Counted from the stretch's first letter, positions 1-9,334 are shown. The stretch: 64,000 nucleotides of DNA from JAPOXK01 sp965220315 (GCA_965220315.1 CBDCPP010000002.1:806001-870000); one strand, 5' to 3'. Numbers and translations: made by a program. The notes: generated from the letters alone by a model not told the origin.

Positions 1-2
1 GC

Positions 3-995
3 TGGTGGAAGCGAATGAGCAAGTTTGGCGGGCACTTCGGGCCCGACTCGGGGGCGATCGTCAGCACTATTGGTCGGGGCTGGACTACCCTCGTCGACAT
101 CGCGCCCACCGATGCCGGATTCCATAGCTGGGGCTGTGGCACCTGGACACCGGAGCTGTCGCCAGTGCTCGCTCCGGGCGCGTCGATTTCGAACGGTACG
201 TTCCTGGTCGGCGTCGATCTGGCGCCCGGACGCTATCGGGCGTTGCCGCGGGGTGACGTTAGCTGGTGCTACTGGGCGCGCCTGAGCGGCTTCGGCGGGA
301 CCGGCGACGAGGTCATCGGGCACCTCTATGGGTACCCCGGAAATCGCCGAGGGGCATCCTTGATCGTGGAGATCAAGCCTTCCGACGTCGGTTTCTACAC
401 GGCCGACGATTGCGGCGAGTGGATGCCGGACACCGGCTGGCCCGTGAGCTGGCCCAACGACCAGCTCCGCGATGGCGTGTACTACGTGGGCACGGAGGTT
501 GCTCCCGGCCTGTATCGCGCCGCCTCCCCCTCGCCACATGACTGGACGGGCTGCTCATGGTGGCGGCTGAGCGGGTTCGGTGGCTCGAAGGAGGAATTCC
601 TCGGCGGGTTCGAGGCGACTTGGGATACGGATAGCTCGATCGTCGAGATCGCGGCGACGGATGCCGGTTTCGCAAGCAGCGGCTGCGGGAGATGGACCAC
701 GGACCTCGCACCGCTGATCGCGCCCGGCGATCCCTTCGCGGACGGCGCCTGGCTCGTCGGCGAGGAAATCTCACCCGGGCGCTATCGCAACACGCCAGGG
801 TACACGGACTCCGAGGGGCGCTGGCGAGAGTTCGAGTGCGAGTGGCGGCGGGTGAGCAGCTTCGGCGGATCCGAGGCCGAAACAATCGAAGCCGGCAGCG
901 CCGAGCCGGGTGCCGTCACTACCGTTGACATTACGGCCAGGGATGTCGGCTTCATCAGTCGCGGCTGCGGTACCTGGACCCTCGTCCCGACGTAG
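3..995 (+). CDS. Tandem Cys/Trp-module protein, 5' end outside window
   Basis: The frame is open from the first complete codon, and the four codons before the first ATG (position 15) already encode part of the repeat (WWKR, then MSKFGG). The gene therefore starts upstream of the window and this ATG is internal. The visible 330 residues are a tandem repeat of about 90-95 aa. Each unit has a C-x-W-x-R-x-S-x-F-G-G segment (residues 85-95, 180-190 and 275-285 from the ATG) and an x-C-G-x-W segment (40-44, 132-136, 223-227, 317-321), with a VGxxxxPGxYR strand between them. The regular Cys spacing suggests one disulfide per unit in an exported protein. Similar single modules occur in secreted hypothetical proteins of Gram-positive bacteria, from memory. 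No enzymatic motif is visible and the function is unknown. Confidence 0.8.
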   Translation, partial: WWKRMSKFGGHFGPDSGAIVSTIGRGWTTLVDIAPTDAGFHSWGCGTWTPELSPVLAPGASISNGTFLVGVDLAPGRYRALPRGDVSWCYWARLSGFGGTGDEVIGHLYGYPGNRRGASLIVEIKPSDVGFYTADDCGEWMPDTGWPVSWPNDQLRDGVYYVGTEVAPGLYRAASPSPHDWTGCSWWRLSGFGGSKEEFLGGFEATWDTDSSIVEIAATDAGFASSGCGRWTTDLAPLIAPGDPFADGAWLVGEEISPGRYRNTPGYTDSEGRWREFECEWRRVSSFGGSEAETIEAGSAEPGAVTTVDITARDVGFISRGCGTWTLVPT

Positions 996-1004
996 CCCGC
1001 AGCC

Positions 1005-1139
1005 TCAGCGGTCCGCCCGGTAGAGGTAGCGGATGTTCCAGAGGCCGTAGAGCGTCGGCGTGGTGTTGCCGAAGACGAGGAGATATCTCCGCTGCCGCCC
1101 CGAGGAGGAAGCGGAGGCGGTGCGGTGGTAAGGGCGCTG
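1005..1139 (-). pseudogene. Possible C-terminal gene remnant
   Basis: On the minus strand, between a TAG at 1140-1142 and a TGA at 1005-1007, a 44-codon frame has no ATG, GTG or TTG near its start. It ends in a protein-like segment rich in aromatic and hydrophobic residues (LVFGNTTPTLYGLWNIRYLY, then RADR and stop). That composition differs from the Arg/Pro/Ser-rich products usual for shadow frames in this GC-rich DNA, so it may be the tail of a decayed gene. I do not recognise the family and chance cannot be excluded. Confidence 0.25.
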
Positions 1140-1245
1140 CTAAGCCCCGATCCGATAGCGCTGCTAGGCCGGGATCTGATAGCAACGCTTACCATTCGAT
1201 ACCTCTGGTATCGATCGCGCGGTTGCTAAGGGTGGTAAGCGCGCG
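1126..1245. repeat. Three TGGTAAG elements and a palindrome
   Basis: The core TGGTAAG followed by a GC-rich tail is seen at 1126-1140 (direct), 1182-1194 (inverted) and 1233-1245 (direct). Between the second and third copies lies the palindrome TCGATACC-TCT-GGTATCGA (1196-1214). A related pair, GATCCGATAGC and GATCTGATAGC, starts near 1149 and 1174. The arrangement could be an operator cluster or a decayed repeat; the sequence alone does not decide. Confidence 0.35.
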
Positions 1246-1348
1246 CGGCGGCTCCATCGGCCTGCTCGGAAAGCAGAGGGTGGACGATCTCCGCCCGTTT
1301 GGCGGCGCCGGCGCCCGGCTCTTCTCTGTATTCCATAGCCGGTAGTGG

Positions 1349-1420
1349 AGCGGGAGACGGGGGTCGAACCCGCGACCCTCTGCTTGGGAAGCAGATGCTC
1401 TACCGCTGAGCTACTCCCGC
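1349..1420 (-). tRNA. tRNA-Gly(CCC)
   Basis: The reverse complement folds as a canonical tRNA. The acceptor stem is GCGGGAG/CTCCCGC, the D arm is GCTC/GAGC, and the anticodon stem TCTGC/GCAGA closes a TTCCCAA loop with anticodon CCC. The T arm has a TTCGACC loop. The discriminator is U and no CCA is encoded. Anticodon CCC reads GGG glycine codons. Confidence 0.95.
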
Positions 1421-1491
1421 TGTGCAGGCATTCAACCCCCTCTTGCCGCCCACCGCAACCGGCACTGCCCTACACTGTCGCTGGAGGCGCC

Positions 1492-3552
1492 ATGACTTCG
1501 TCGGCTGCACCTCGGGTCGTCCATGTCGGCTGTCCCCATAACTGCCCGGACGCTTGCCTGATGGACGTTACCGTCGAAGATGGGCGCGCCGTGCGCCTCG
1601 CCGGCCATCGAGACCATCCCTACACACGCGGAGCGCTCTGCGGCAAAGTTAATCGCTTCCTCGAACGCGTCTACTCCGACGAGCGCCTTCTCTACCCCGT
1701 CAAGCGCGTTGGGCCGAAGGGGCCCGGCGCCCGGTTTGAGCGTATCTCTTGGGAAGAAGCGATCGCGGTAACGGCCGGCAAGATGCGCGAAGCCATCGAC
1801 CGGCACGGCCCCGAGTCCATTCTGCCCTACTCCTATTCCGGCACGCTCGGGATCTATCAAGGCTGGGGCATGGACCGGCGCTTCGCCAACGTGCTGGGCA
1901 CCTCGGTCCTCTACCGCTCGATCTGCGACGGCGCTTATATGGCCGCCATTGAGAACTTCCCCGACCTGATCGGTGGCTTTCCGCCGGAGGGGCTCGAGCG
2001 CAGCAACCTGATCATCTTTTGGGGAGCCAACCCCCTTAACACCGGCATGCACGTCTGGCGCTACGTCTTGGAGGCCAAGAAGCGCGGCGCCAAGGTCATC
2101 ACCATCGATCCGTATCTCTCGCGCACCGCCCGCAGCAGCGACGAGCACATCCCCATCCGTCCCGGCACGGATGCCGCCTTAGCGATGGGCATGATGAAGG
2201 TGATCGTCGAGGAAGGTCTGGTCGATCACGACTACGTCCAGCGCTTCACCGTCGGGTACGAGCAGCTCCTCGAACGGCTGCGCGCCCTCTCGCTCGACGA
2301 ACTGGCGCACACCTGCGACCTTCCCGTCTCGACGATCCAGCGTCTCGCGCGTGAATATGCGGCAAGCCGGCCGGCCGCGTTGCGCATCGGCTTCGGCGTG
2401 CAGCGCACCGGCGCCGGCTACGCTGCCGTCCGCGCCATCTCTTGCCTGCCCGCTCTCACGGGCGCCTGGCGTGAAGTGGGGGGCGGCTACTGGTCTTGGG
2501 GCCGTGGCATGGCCGACGCCCAGGACGCGGACCGCGCCGCCCGCACCGACCTGATCCCGCCCGGTACTCGCGTCGTCAATATGATGCGGCTGGCCGAACA
2601 CCTGCTCGACCCCAACTTGGACCCGCCGATTCAGGTTCTCTACTTCTACAACTTCAATACGATCGCCCTGCCCGACCAGAACACCGTCCGCCGCGCCTTG
2701 CAGCGCGACGACCTCTTCATCGCTGTGCATGACCTCTTCCTTACCGATGCGGCCGACTACGCCGACATCGTCATGCCTGCGACCTCCACACTAGAGCACG
2801 ATGATCTTGTCCTCTCGGCCGGCCACGACCACGCCAGCTACAGCCGCGCCGCCATCGCGCCGCTTGGCGAGTCGCGCACCAGCCAAGAGGTCTTTCAGAG
2901 TCTCGCCCGTGCTCTCGGCGTCCAGGAGCCTGCTCTCTACCTTTCGCCGACCGAATTCGTCGATGACGTGCTCAGCGATGCCATCTCCAAGGACGAGCTA
3001 TATCAGCAACCCTTCGTCAACACGGCTGACGAGCTCGATTTGCTGCCCTTCGCCGAAGGGGGCTTCGAGACGCCGTCCGGCAAATGGGAGTTCTACGCCG
3101 AGCGTCTGATCGAGCTCGGGCTCGACCCGCTCCCCGGCTTCACGCCGCCGCATGAAACCCTGCAACGAGAGGGTCCTTTTCCCTTCAACTTCCTCTCCCG
3201 CAAGCACAAGGACACCATCAACGCCAACTACACGCATTTGCCGGTCATGCAACGTCAGGAGGCCACGGCGCGCACCTTGGAGATGCATCCGGACGATGCG
3301 GCTCGCAAGGACCTCGCCGATGGCGCCCGCGTGCGGGTGTTCAATGACCGGGGCGAATTCGTGATCCCGCTCAGACTCTCGACCAGGGTGCGGCCCGGTA
3401 CGGTCGCGACCTATTGGGGCTATTGGGATAAGCGGTCCAACGGGCGTGGCACCGTCAACAACGTCACCTCCCCCCTGCTCACCGATGTGGGCGGCGGCGC
3501 CACGTTCTATGACTGCCAGGTTGACGTCGAACGCTTCGACGGGCCCTGCTAG
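1492..3552 (+). CDS. Molybdopterin-dependent oxidoreductase, Fe4S4 type
   Basis: 686 aa, DMSO reductase/formate dehydrogenase superfamily catalytic subunit. An N-terminal [4Fe-4S] motif is complete (C14-x3-C18-x3-C22-x27-C50), followed by the bis-MGD binding core; the C-terminal dinucleotide-binding domain lies near residue 570 onward. Cys145 in ICDGAY is a candidate Mo/W ligand by position, an inference. No Tat signal is seen, so a cytoplasmic location is likely. The open frame extends upstream into the tRNA gene, so ATG 1492 after GGAGG is preferred. The gene stands alone, without electron-transfer or membrane subunits. The substrate is not predictable from the sequence; tungstate uptake genes occur about 31 kb away. 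Confidence 0.9.
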   Translation: MTSSAAPRVVHVGCPHNCPDACLMDVTVEDGRAVRLAGHRDHPYTRGALCGKVNRFLERVYSDERLLYPVKRVGPKGPGARFERISWEEAIAVTAGKMREAIDRHGPESILPYSYSGTLGIYQGWGMDRRFANVLGTSVLYRSICDGAYMAAIENFPDLIGGFPPEGLERSNLIIFWGANPLNTGMHVWRYVLEAKKRGAKVITIDPYLSRTARSSDEHIPIRPGTDAALAMGMMKVIVEEGLVDHDYVQRFTVGYEQLLERLRALSLDELAHTCDLPVSTIQRLAREYAASRPAALRIGFGVQRTGAGYAAVRAISCLPALTGAWREVGGGYWSWGRGMADAQDADRAARTDLIPPGTRVVNMMRLAEHLLDPNLDPPIQVLYFYNFNTIALPDQNTVRRALQRDDLFIAVHDLFLTDAADYADIVMPATSTLEHDDLVLSAGHDHASYSRAAIAPLGESRTSQEVFQSLARALGVQEPALYLSPTEFVDDVLSDAISKDELYQQPFVNTADELDLLPFAEGGFETPSGKWEFYAERLIELGLDPLPGFTPPHETLQREGPFPFNFLSRKHKDTINANYTHLPVMQRQEATARTLEMHPDDAARKDLADGARVRVFNDRGEFVIPLRLSTRVRPGTVATYWGYWDKRSNGRGTVNNVTSPLLTDVGGGATFYDCQVDVERFDGPC

Positions 3553-4664
3553 AACGAACTCTCCTGCCGCTCTTCCTCTTGCCCCGGGTACCAGCTGGTG
3601 CGGCCGGCATGCTCTCGCCATAGGTCCAACACGATCCCCAACCCGAAAACCAACGACCCCAGCATTGCGAAGATGATGAAATTGCGGATCGGGATCCCTA
3701 TCACGTCGACGGAGATCGCAAACAACGCCGCGTTGAATGGATCTGCTGTATCGACGGCGGCGCTTCGGAGTGCGAAGCGTGCGCCGACGACCGCCAGCGT
3801 CATCGGAAGCATGCCGATCGCGATCGCGAAGCCCACGTTGCGGATCCGTCGAAATCCATCGCTTAACAGCACCACTGCGCCCACCAACAGCGCAGTTACG
3901 AATAGCAGTAATCCACCGAGGATCTGGGTGATCTGATGGCTGTCCCGTGTGATCTGCCCCACTGTCAGTCGCAGGATCCCGCGCGCTGCCAGCAAACCAC
4001 CGCTGAAGCTGGTCGTCTCACGCTGGAAAGCGCTTACCCCCTGCTCGTACATCCGCTCCGTCGACTCCCTGAGTAGGAAGGTGCGCAGCTCCTCCTGCGA
4101 CATCGTCGCGAGTGCTTGCGCGGGGATGGGAATCCTGATCGGGTAGCTCGGGACGAACATGATCGTCGCCGGGTCTGGATTCCGCCACGCCTCGGTTACC
4201 AGGGCCTCGTATTCCATGTTGAGTACGTCATCGATCTCCGTGATGGGCAGCAGACTGCGCTGGATAATTCGCTGCCCCGTCTCTTCGCCCGTTATCTGGA
4301 TCGCGGACCACGCGATGATCAGCACGATCGCGAAGAAAGCGAGCAGGAGAATCGCTCCCCAGCGCAAGACGGCACGCCACCAGTCCGGCCCGGCTTCCTC
4401 CAGCGGTGCCGTGAACCACTCAGATGGCCTCACAGGTTCGGCCGGGAGAACCTCCGGGATTGAGGGTTCATGGCCGACCGACTCGATCGGCGGCTCTTCG
4501 AATGGCAGTGGTGGCGGGAGCGGATCCCTAACCGGCGGCTTACCTTGCTTCGGCTCCTCGTGCGCGCGTGCCTCGGCACCGGCGGACTCGTGGCGGGGCA
4601 GATCGAACAACGGCGGTACAGATCCGCCTCCGCCCGCGGGACCGTCGAGAGCCCGGCCCTTCAT
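3549..4664 (-). CDS. Membrane protein with Pro/Glu-rich cytoplasmic N-terminus
   Basis: 371 aa, family not recognised. Residues 1-95 are Pro/Glu-rich and probably disordered. Hydrophobic segments at about 101-124, 246-268, 277-297 and 326-347 suggest four membrane helices, with a roughly 120-residue domain (125-245) between helices 1 and 2 on one side of the membrane. The start overlaps the stop of the upstream RDD gene (ATGA), so the two are probably co-transcribed and translationally coupled. The end overlaps the convergent oxidoreductase gene by 4 bases. Confidence 0.8.
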   Translation of the reverse strand: MKGRALDGPAGGGGSVPPLFDLPRHESAGAEARAHEEPKQGKPPVRDPLPPPLPFEEPPIESVGHEPSIPEVLPAEPVRPSEWFTAPLEEAGPDWWRAVLRWGAILLLAFFAIVLIIAWSAIQITGEETGQRIIQRSLLPITEIDDVLNMEYEALVTEAWRNPDPATIMFVPSYPIRIPIPAQALATMSQEELRTFLLRESTERMYEQGVSAFQRETTSFSGGLLAARGILRLTVGQITRDSHQITQILGGLLLFVTALLVGAVVLLSDGFRRIRNVGFAIAIGMLPMTLAVVGARFALRSAAVDTADPFNAALFAISVDVIGIPIRNFIIFAMLGSLVFGLGIVLDLWREHAGRTSWYPGQEEERQESSF

Positions 4665-5146
4665 CTCGCGCCCGTTGACGCATCGGCTACCTGCTCGACG
4701 ACGATGGTTCCGGCCAAGCGATCATGCAGCCCACGCCCTAGCGGGTCCGCGAACGCAGCCGCCTGCCCCAATCCCAGTGCCCAGGTCGAGGGATAGAGCA
4801 ACAGGGATCGTGCCACCACCCTGTTCCTGCTAACAGCGCCCCCCTCTTCGTTCGTGATCGAGAGGCGCAACAGGCGCGCACCCAACGTTCCGCCGTGCAG
4901 TGCCCCGACTGCGGCATACAGGGGCGGCACGATTACCCACAAGCTCGCCACTCCGAATCCAATGATCCACGCACGCAGCGGCGGATCGACCGCCAGCCAT
5001 GCGCTTTGCAGCAGAACCGTGAGCCAGCCTAGGACGAGAAAAGGTAGCAGCAGCGCGGTGAGGAAGACCGCGTCAACCGCGAACGCCACGAACCGGGCTT
5101 CGCGTCGAGCGGGCATCCAGGCTTTCGGGTCATCCGCGCTTGTCAT
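4661..5146 (-). CDS. RDD family membrane protein
   Basis: 161 aa. The N-terminal R-x3-A-x2-D pattern at the first helix (R18...D25) and several hydrophobic helices fit the RDD family, whose role is usually unknown and has been linked to ion transport in some members. The segment GTLGARLLRLSI in the middle is typical of the family. It forms a two-gene operon with the downstream four-helix protein through an ATGA overlap, and is divergent from the metallopeptidase-like gene, with about 58 bp between starts. Confidence 0.85.
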   Translation of the reverse strand: MTSADDPKAWMPARREARFVAFAVDAVFLTALLLPFLVLGWLTVLLQSAWLAVDPPLRAWIIGFGVASLWVIVPPLYAAVGALHGGTLGARLLRLSITNEEGGAVSRNRVVARSLLLYPSTWALGLGQAAAFADPLGRGLHDRLAGTIVVEQVADASTGAR

Positions 5147-5204
5147 CAGCGGCTGCTCCTATCATAGGCCTTGCGGTCATGCGGGCCCGTATGATCGCAG
5201 CGGA

Positions 5205-6422
5205 ATGGATGCTTTCGGATCACTTGGTCGCGCGGCGCGCTGGATCCCGCTCGCCGCTCTTACCCTCGCGACGGCGGCGGCGATCGCCGCCGTGATCCTT
5301 GGCGTTACCCGCCAGTCACCGCGATCGCCGAATAACCTTGTCGCTGATGCTACAAGTGGCGAGCACTTCAGCCTCGGCCGCTTCGAAACAGAGCATCTCC
5401 TCGGCAGCCTCTTCGGCGGGGTCAGTGCTTTCATTCGTGGGCAGGCTGACCTTGAGGCAGACGGTGACCGCATTTTGGAACAGTACTTTGCTCTTGGTGC
5501 CGAGATCACGACACTGGAGCGGACCCCTGATCCCAACACCAGCGTCCTCGTGGGCCTTCGAGTGCAGCGCCGTACCCTAGAGAATCGTGCCGAACATATT
5601 TTAGCGCGCCGCATCGCCGCCGCCTTCCGCGCCGCCGACTTCTCTCGTCCACTGCCCTTATTCGGAGACCAAGAGATCTTGTGGCCGCCCGTCGCGGTTG
5701 AACTCTCCCGTCCTCCTCGAGTGCTGGCCGTCTCGCCGCGCGAAGAGATCCGGCTGCTGACGACTCGCTTGCTCTCGTCCGACCTCAGCAACGAGCAGGT
5801 TCATCGGATCGAAGCAGTTATAGAGGCCGATGGACGCTACTCCGCCTTTGTCGACCATGTCGGCGGCGTCGCTACGTACCCTGCGATCGTCGTCGAGAGC
5901 GACTCTTACACAGCGACCGTCAGTATCGCCGCGCACGAGTGGGTGCATCACTACCTCTATTTCTATCCGCTCGGCGCCTCCTTTTTTGAAGGGGAAGACC
6001 TGCGGGTGATCAACGAAACGGTCGCTGACATTGTCGGCGATGAGATCGCGGCGCTCGTCTTCGCCGTCTCTCCTCAGCTTGATACGCAGGCCGAGAGATC
6101 GGATCGCTCGGAGAGCGATGCTCTGATCCATCAGCTGCGTCGTGATGTCGATGCGCTCTTGGCAGATGGCCGTGTCGCGGAAGCAGAGGCGTTTATGGAG
6201 GAAGCGCGGTTAGAGCTGGCGGCGCAGCATGGTCGCTTTTTCCGTCGAATCAACCAAGCCTTCTTCGCTTTCAAGGGTGCCTACGGCGACCATCCTGGGA
6301 GCAGTAGCCCGATCGGGCCGCTGCTGCGCGAGTTGCGCGCTCGTTCCGGCTCACTCGGCGATTTCGTGACGAGCGTCCGAGAGGTCGAGTCGGTCGCGGA
6401 GCTTAAGGCGTTGCAGCCTTGA
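5205..6422 (+). CDS. Membrane-anchored putative zinc metallopeptidase (HExxH)
   Basis: 405 aa with one N-terminal transmembrane segment (about 13-35), so the bulk is probably extracytoplasmic. The segment HEWVHHY supplies H244, E245 and H248, and E271 in NETVAD, 23 residues further on, is a plausible third zinc ligand in a gluzincin arrangement. The frame is open back to 4854, but upstream codons overlap the divergent RDD gene, so ATG 5205 at the hydrophobic N-terminus is chosen. I do not recognise a named family; peptidase function is inferred only from the metal motif. It converges on the PBP gene with 14 bp between ends. Confidence 0.75.
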   Translation: MDAFGSLGRAARWIPLAALTLATAAAIAAVILGVTRQSPRSPNNLVADATSGEHFSLGRFETEHLLGSLFGGVSAFIRGQADLEADGDRILEQYFALGAEITTLERTPDPNTSVLVGLRVQRRTLENRAEHILARRIAAAFRAADFSRPLPLFGDQEILWPPVAVELSRPPRVLAVSPREEIRLLTTRLLSSDLSNEQVHRIEAVIEADGRYSAFVDHVGGVATYPAIVVESDSYTATVSIAAHEWVHHYLYFYPLGASFFEGEDLRVINETVADIVGDEIAALVFAVSPQLDTQAERSDRSESDALIHQLRRDVDALLADGRVAEAEAFMEEARLELAAQHGRFFRRINQAFFAFKGAYGDHPGSSSPIGPLLRELRARSGSLGDFVTSVREVESVAELKALQP

Positions 6423-6436
6423 CTCAGGTCTTGGTC

Positions 6437-9334
6437 TTAGGGAGTTCCGGCGAAACCGTCGTCGGGATCGGCCGACTCCAAAGCAACGCTTGTTTCCGGC
6501 TCATCCCCGTTCGGATCGTCCCCGCTTTCCGGCTCCACGGCAGGCGGTTCGCTTCCCTCGTCGCGTGCCCTCTCGGCATTGCCTGCGATTCGTACATGCA
6601 CATCGGCGACCGTCTCACCGAAGAGATCGTTCTCCGCAATCAGTCGCAGCACGTAAACCCCCGGTTCCAGCCCACGGATGTCCCAACGATCCAGCTGGCC
6701 ACTGATTCCGTGGCCCACTGCGCCGGTGATGAACGTGAATTCCTCGTCCTGCGGAGCCGGGCCCGGCGCGTAGGCGAGGGACCAGCCCGTTACCGCGTCT
6801 CCTCCTGCGCGCCCTTTGACGGTTACGAAGTCGCTATCCAGGACCGCGCCGTTGATCGGCGAATGGATCATGGCGATGCTTCCGATTTCGCCCTCGGACT
6901 CGTGCCGGACGTAGACGACCTTGTTGCTGCGCAGCCAATTCAAGATCGCATCATCGGGCTCTGCGACTCCCTCCTCCACCGGTGGGATTAAGAAAAAGGC
7001 TTCCTCGATCTGCTCATCAGCCGTCGTCTCGTCTGCCAGCAGCAGCGTGGTGCGGTCGATCTCCACCTCGAAGCAGATCTGGTTCTCGATTTCCGGCGTG
7101 TCGCCTTGGATGAATAGTTCAGTCACCTTGTGCGCGCACGGGTCTTGCGATGGCGCCCCTTGTCGATCGCCGGTGAGCAACGTCAGCTGCGGCACGTGCA
7201 CTTGCGCCGTCGTCAGCCCCTCCGGTACCGCGAACTCCGCCGGTGGCGTGTCCGTATGTGCGGCCAGCATGAAATCGTGCCAGATTAGGCCCGCTGTCCG
7301 CGACGAGCTTCCGCCCGTCATCGGGCTGTTATCGGCATTGCCTACCCACACTCCCGCCACAAGATCCGGCGTGTAGCCCACCGTCCAGAAATCGCGGCGC
7401 ACGTCGTTCCGATGCGGATCGCCAGCAGTGCCTGTCTTCGCCGCCGCTGGACGGTCAAGCACGAGCGTGCTGCTCAGCCCGTAGAGGATCGATCGGGCCG
7501 GGTTGTCCGAAAGGATATCTGTGATCTGGTATGCCTGCGGTGCCGGGATCACCTGGCGCTCCGCCGGACTTTCCTGTTGGAAGAGCAGCCGCCCGCGCGA
7601 ATCACTGATCTCCAAAATCGCGATCGGGTCTAGCTCGCGATGGCCGATCGGTAGATCGGAGGCTGTTCGCTGCCCGCGCATCACGCCGTTGTTGGCCAGC
7701 ACGCTGTAGGCATAGGCCAAATCTAAGAGCGACACGTCGCCTCCGCCCAGCGTGATAGATGGGCCGAACTGGCTCGGGTCTCGCATTGAAGTAATCCCCA
7801 TCCGGTGCGCAATGTCCAGCACGTTGGTCACGCCGATCGTGTCCGCGGTCCGGAAGGCCGGGATGTTCATCGAGTTGGCCAGCGCGCTTCTGATCGAAAC
7901 CGGCCCGCGATCGATCCCGTCAAAATTCACCGGTGAGAAAACCGTGCCGTCAGCTTCCAAGTAAGCCAGGGGGACGTCCCACAGGATCGTCGCAGGATTC
8001 CAGAGTTCGGGATCCTGGATGAATCCGGCCACGTATGTGATCGGTTTGAAGGCGGATCCCGGCGAGTTCAGGCTAGTCGCCAGGTTCACCTGCCCTTCAA
8101 TGTCCTCGCGGAAGAAATCGCGGCTTCCTACCATCGCTAAGACTTCGCCTGTCTCGGGGCGGATCGCTATGAGCGCCGCGTTGCGCGCCCCCGTTTGCTC
8201 CTCGAATGAAGCCAGATCCCTGCGCAGAATCTCCTCGGCGGTCGCCTGCATCTCCAAGTCAAGCGTCGTAGTGATCCGCAGGCCGCCATGTGTCAGTAGG
8301 TCCTGGCACTCATAGATATCGGCCGTGAAGCTGATTCGCCCTCGCTGGCAGAGGGCCTCTACGCGATCGCGCACATAGAAGACGAAGTGCGGCGCTACGA
8401 TGTCGAACTCTTGGTTCGCGAATTGCAACGGCTCGGTCTTAGCGAGTTCGGCTTGCGATCGCGAGATGTAGCTGTGTTGGACCATGAGGTCTAGGACCTC
8501 CGCTTGGCGTTCCTTGGCCAGGCGCAGATTGGTGAACGGGTCATACGTCGCGGGAGCCTGTGGCAGCCCTGCCAGCAGCGCCGCTTCCGCCAGCGTGAAC
8601 TCGGAGGGGGGCTTGCCGAAGTAGCGCAGACTTGCTGCCCCAACCCCGTAGGCCAGGTTCCCGTAAAAGATCGTGTTGAGATACCACTCCAGGATCTGCT
8701 CTTTGGAGAATTGATTGGTGAGTTCGACGGCGAGGATCGTCTCTTTGATTTTGCGGCTTACGCTGCGCTCGGTCCGCTCCTCGACTGGGATCAGGACGTT
8801 CTTAACCAGTTGCTGCGTGATCGATGATCCCCCCGATCCCTCCAAGAACTCCTCTCCACTCAACCCCAGATTCTCAACGCCGGCGCGTAGCAAGCCACGG
8901 AAATTGACCCCGAGGTTTTCGAAGAACGACGCATCCTCCGTGCTCACCGTCGCGTTGATCAACCGGGACGAGATCTCGTCGAGCTGTACCGGATTCCGCA
9001 GGCCCGATAGCGGGTCCGCGAACTCGAATAGCAACTCCCCATCAGCTGGGCCGCCGCGGTCGAAAACCTTGCTCGTGCCCAGCACGGACTCGGTCACCAA
9101 GATCGCGTCTGGCTCCACCAAATCATCCGCATACGAGCGGTAGATACCGTATGCTGCGCCCGCGGCGCTCCCGACCGCAACGATGCCGATCACGAGCAGC
9201 CCGATCGGCCCCCACCACCAGAGCGGGATCGTTCGCTTCCCTTTTGAGCGCTCCCGTTCGCGACGGCGCCGCTGTAATAACAGGTGCCGCTGTCGCTGTC
9301 GCCGTGTGCGGATCGATTGCTGGACCCGCTTCAC
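6437..9334 (-). CDS. Class A penicillin-binding protein (PBP1A type)
   Basis: 965 aa bifunctional peptidoglycan synthase. A basic cytoplasmic N-terminus precedes one membrane helix (about 40-64). The GT51 glycosyltransferase domain has catalytic Glu133 in STEDASFF and the SITQQLVKN motif (171-179). The transpeptidase domain has S427-x-x-K430, S488-x-N490 and K633-T-G. Beyond about residue 760 there is an extra C-terminal region that looks like a beta-sandwich (PKD/Ig-like) followed by an acidic Pro/Glu tail, making it longer than typical PBP1A. It indicates a murein-containing cell wall. The start overlaps the stop of the upstream methyltransferase. Confidence 0.95.
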   Translation of the reverse strand: MKRVQQSIRTRRQRQRHLLLQRRRRERERSKGKRTIPLWWWGPIGLLVIGIVAVGSAAGAAYGIYRSYADDLVEPDAILVTESVLGTSKVFDRGGPADGELLFEFADPLSGLRNPVQLDEISSRLINATVSTEDASFFENLGVNFRGLLRAGVENLGLSGEEFLEGSGGSSITQQLVKNVLIPVEERTERSVSRKIKETILAVELTNQFSKEQILEWYLNTIFYGNLAYGVGAASLRYFGKPPSEFTLAEAALLAGLPQAPATYDPFTNLRLAKERQAEVLDLMVQHSYISRSQAELAKTEPLQFANQEFDIVAPHFVFYVRDRVEALCQRGRISFTADIYECQDLLTHGGLRITTTLDLEMQATAEEILRRDLASFEEQTGARNAALIAIRPETGEVLAMVGSRDFFREDIEGQVNLATSLNSPGSAFKPITYVAGFIQDPELWNPATILWDVPLAYLEADGTVFSPVNFDGIDRGPVSIRSALANSMNIPAFRTADTIGVTNVLDIAHRMGITSMRDPSQFGPSITLGGGDVSLLDLAYAYSVLANNGVMRGQRTASDLPIGHRELDPIAILEISDSRGRLLFQQESPAERQVIPAPQAYQITDILSDNPARSILYGLSSTLVLDRPAAAKTGTAGDPHRNDVRRDFWTVGYTPDLVAGVWVGNADNSPMTGGSSSRTAGLIWHDFMLAAHTDTPPAEFAVPEGLTTAQVHVPQLTLLTGDRQGAPSQDPCAHKVTELFIQGDTPEIENQICFEVEIDRTTLLLADETTADEQIEEAFFLIPPVEEGVAEPDDAILNWLRSNKVVYVRHESEGEIGSIAMIHSPINGAVLDSDFVTVKGRAGGDAVTGWSLAYAPGPAPQDEEFTFITGAVGHGISGQLDRWDIRGLEPGVYVLRLIAENDLFGETVADVHVRIAGNAERARDEGSEPPAVEPESGDDPNGDEPETSVALESADPDDGFAGTP

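Larger units (their letters stand above)
996..1348. other. Intergenic region between repeat protein and tRNA-Gly
   Basis: No complete gene is supported here. The region contains a short protein-like minus-strand reading frame without a start (1005-1139), three copies of a TGGTAAG-type element (1126-1140; inverted at 1182-1194; 1233-1245) and a perfect palindrome of 8-base arms around TCT at 1196-1214. These are listed separately. Confidence 0.5.

Noticed and set aside
1924..1926. Selenocysteine at the Mo-ligand position of the oxidoreductase
   Set aside because: The codon is TGC (Cys145), not TGA, and the frame has no in-frame stop.
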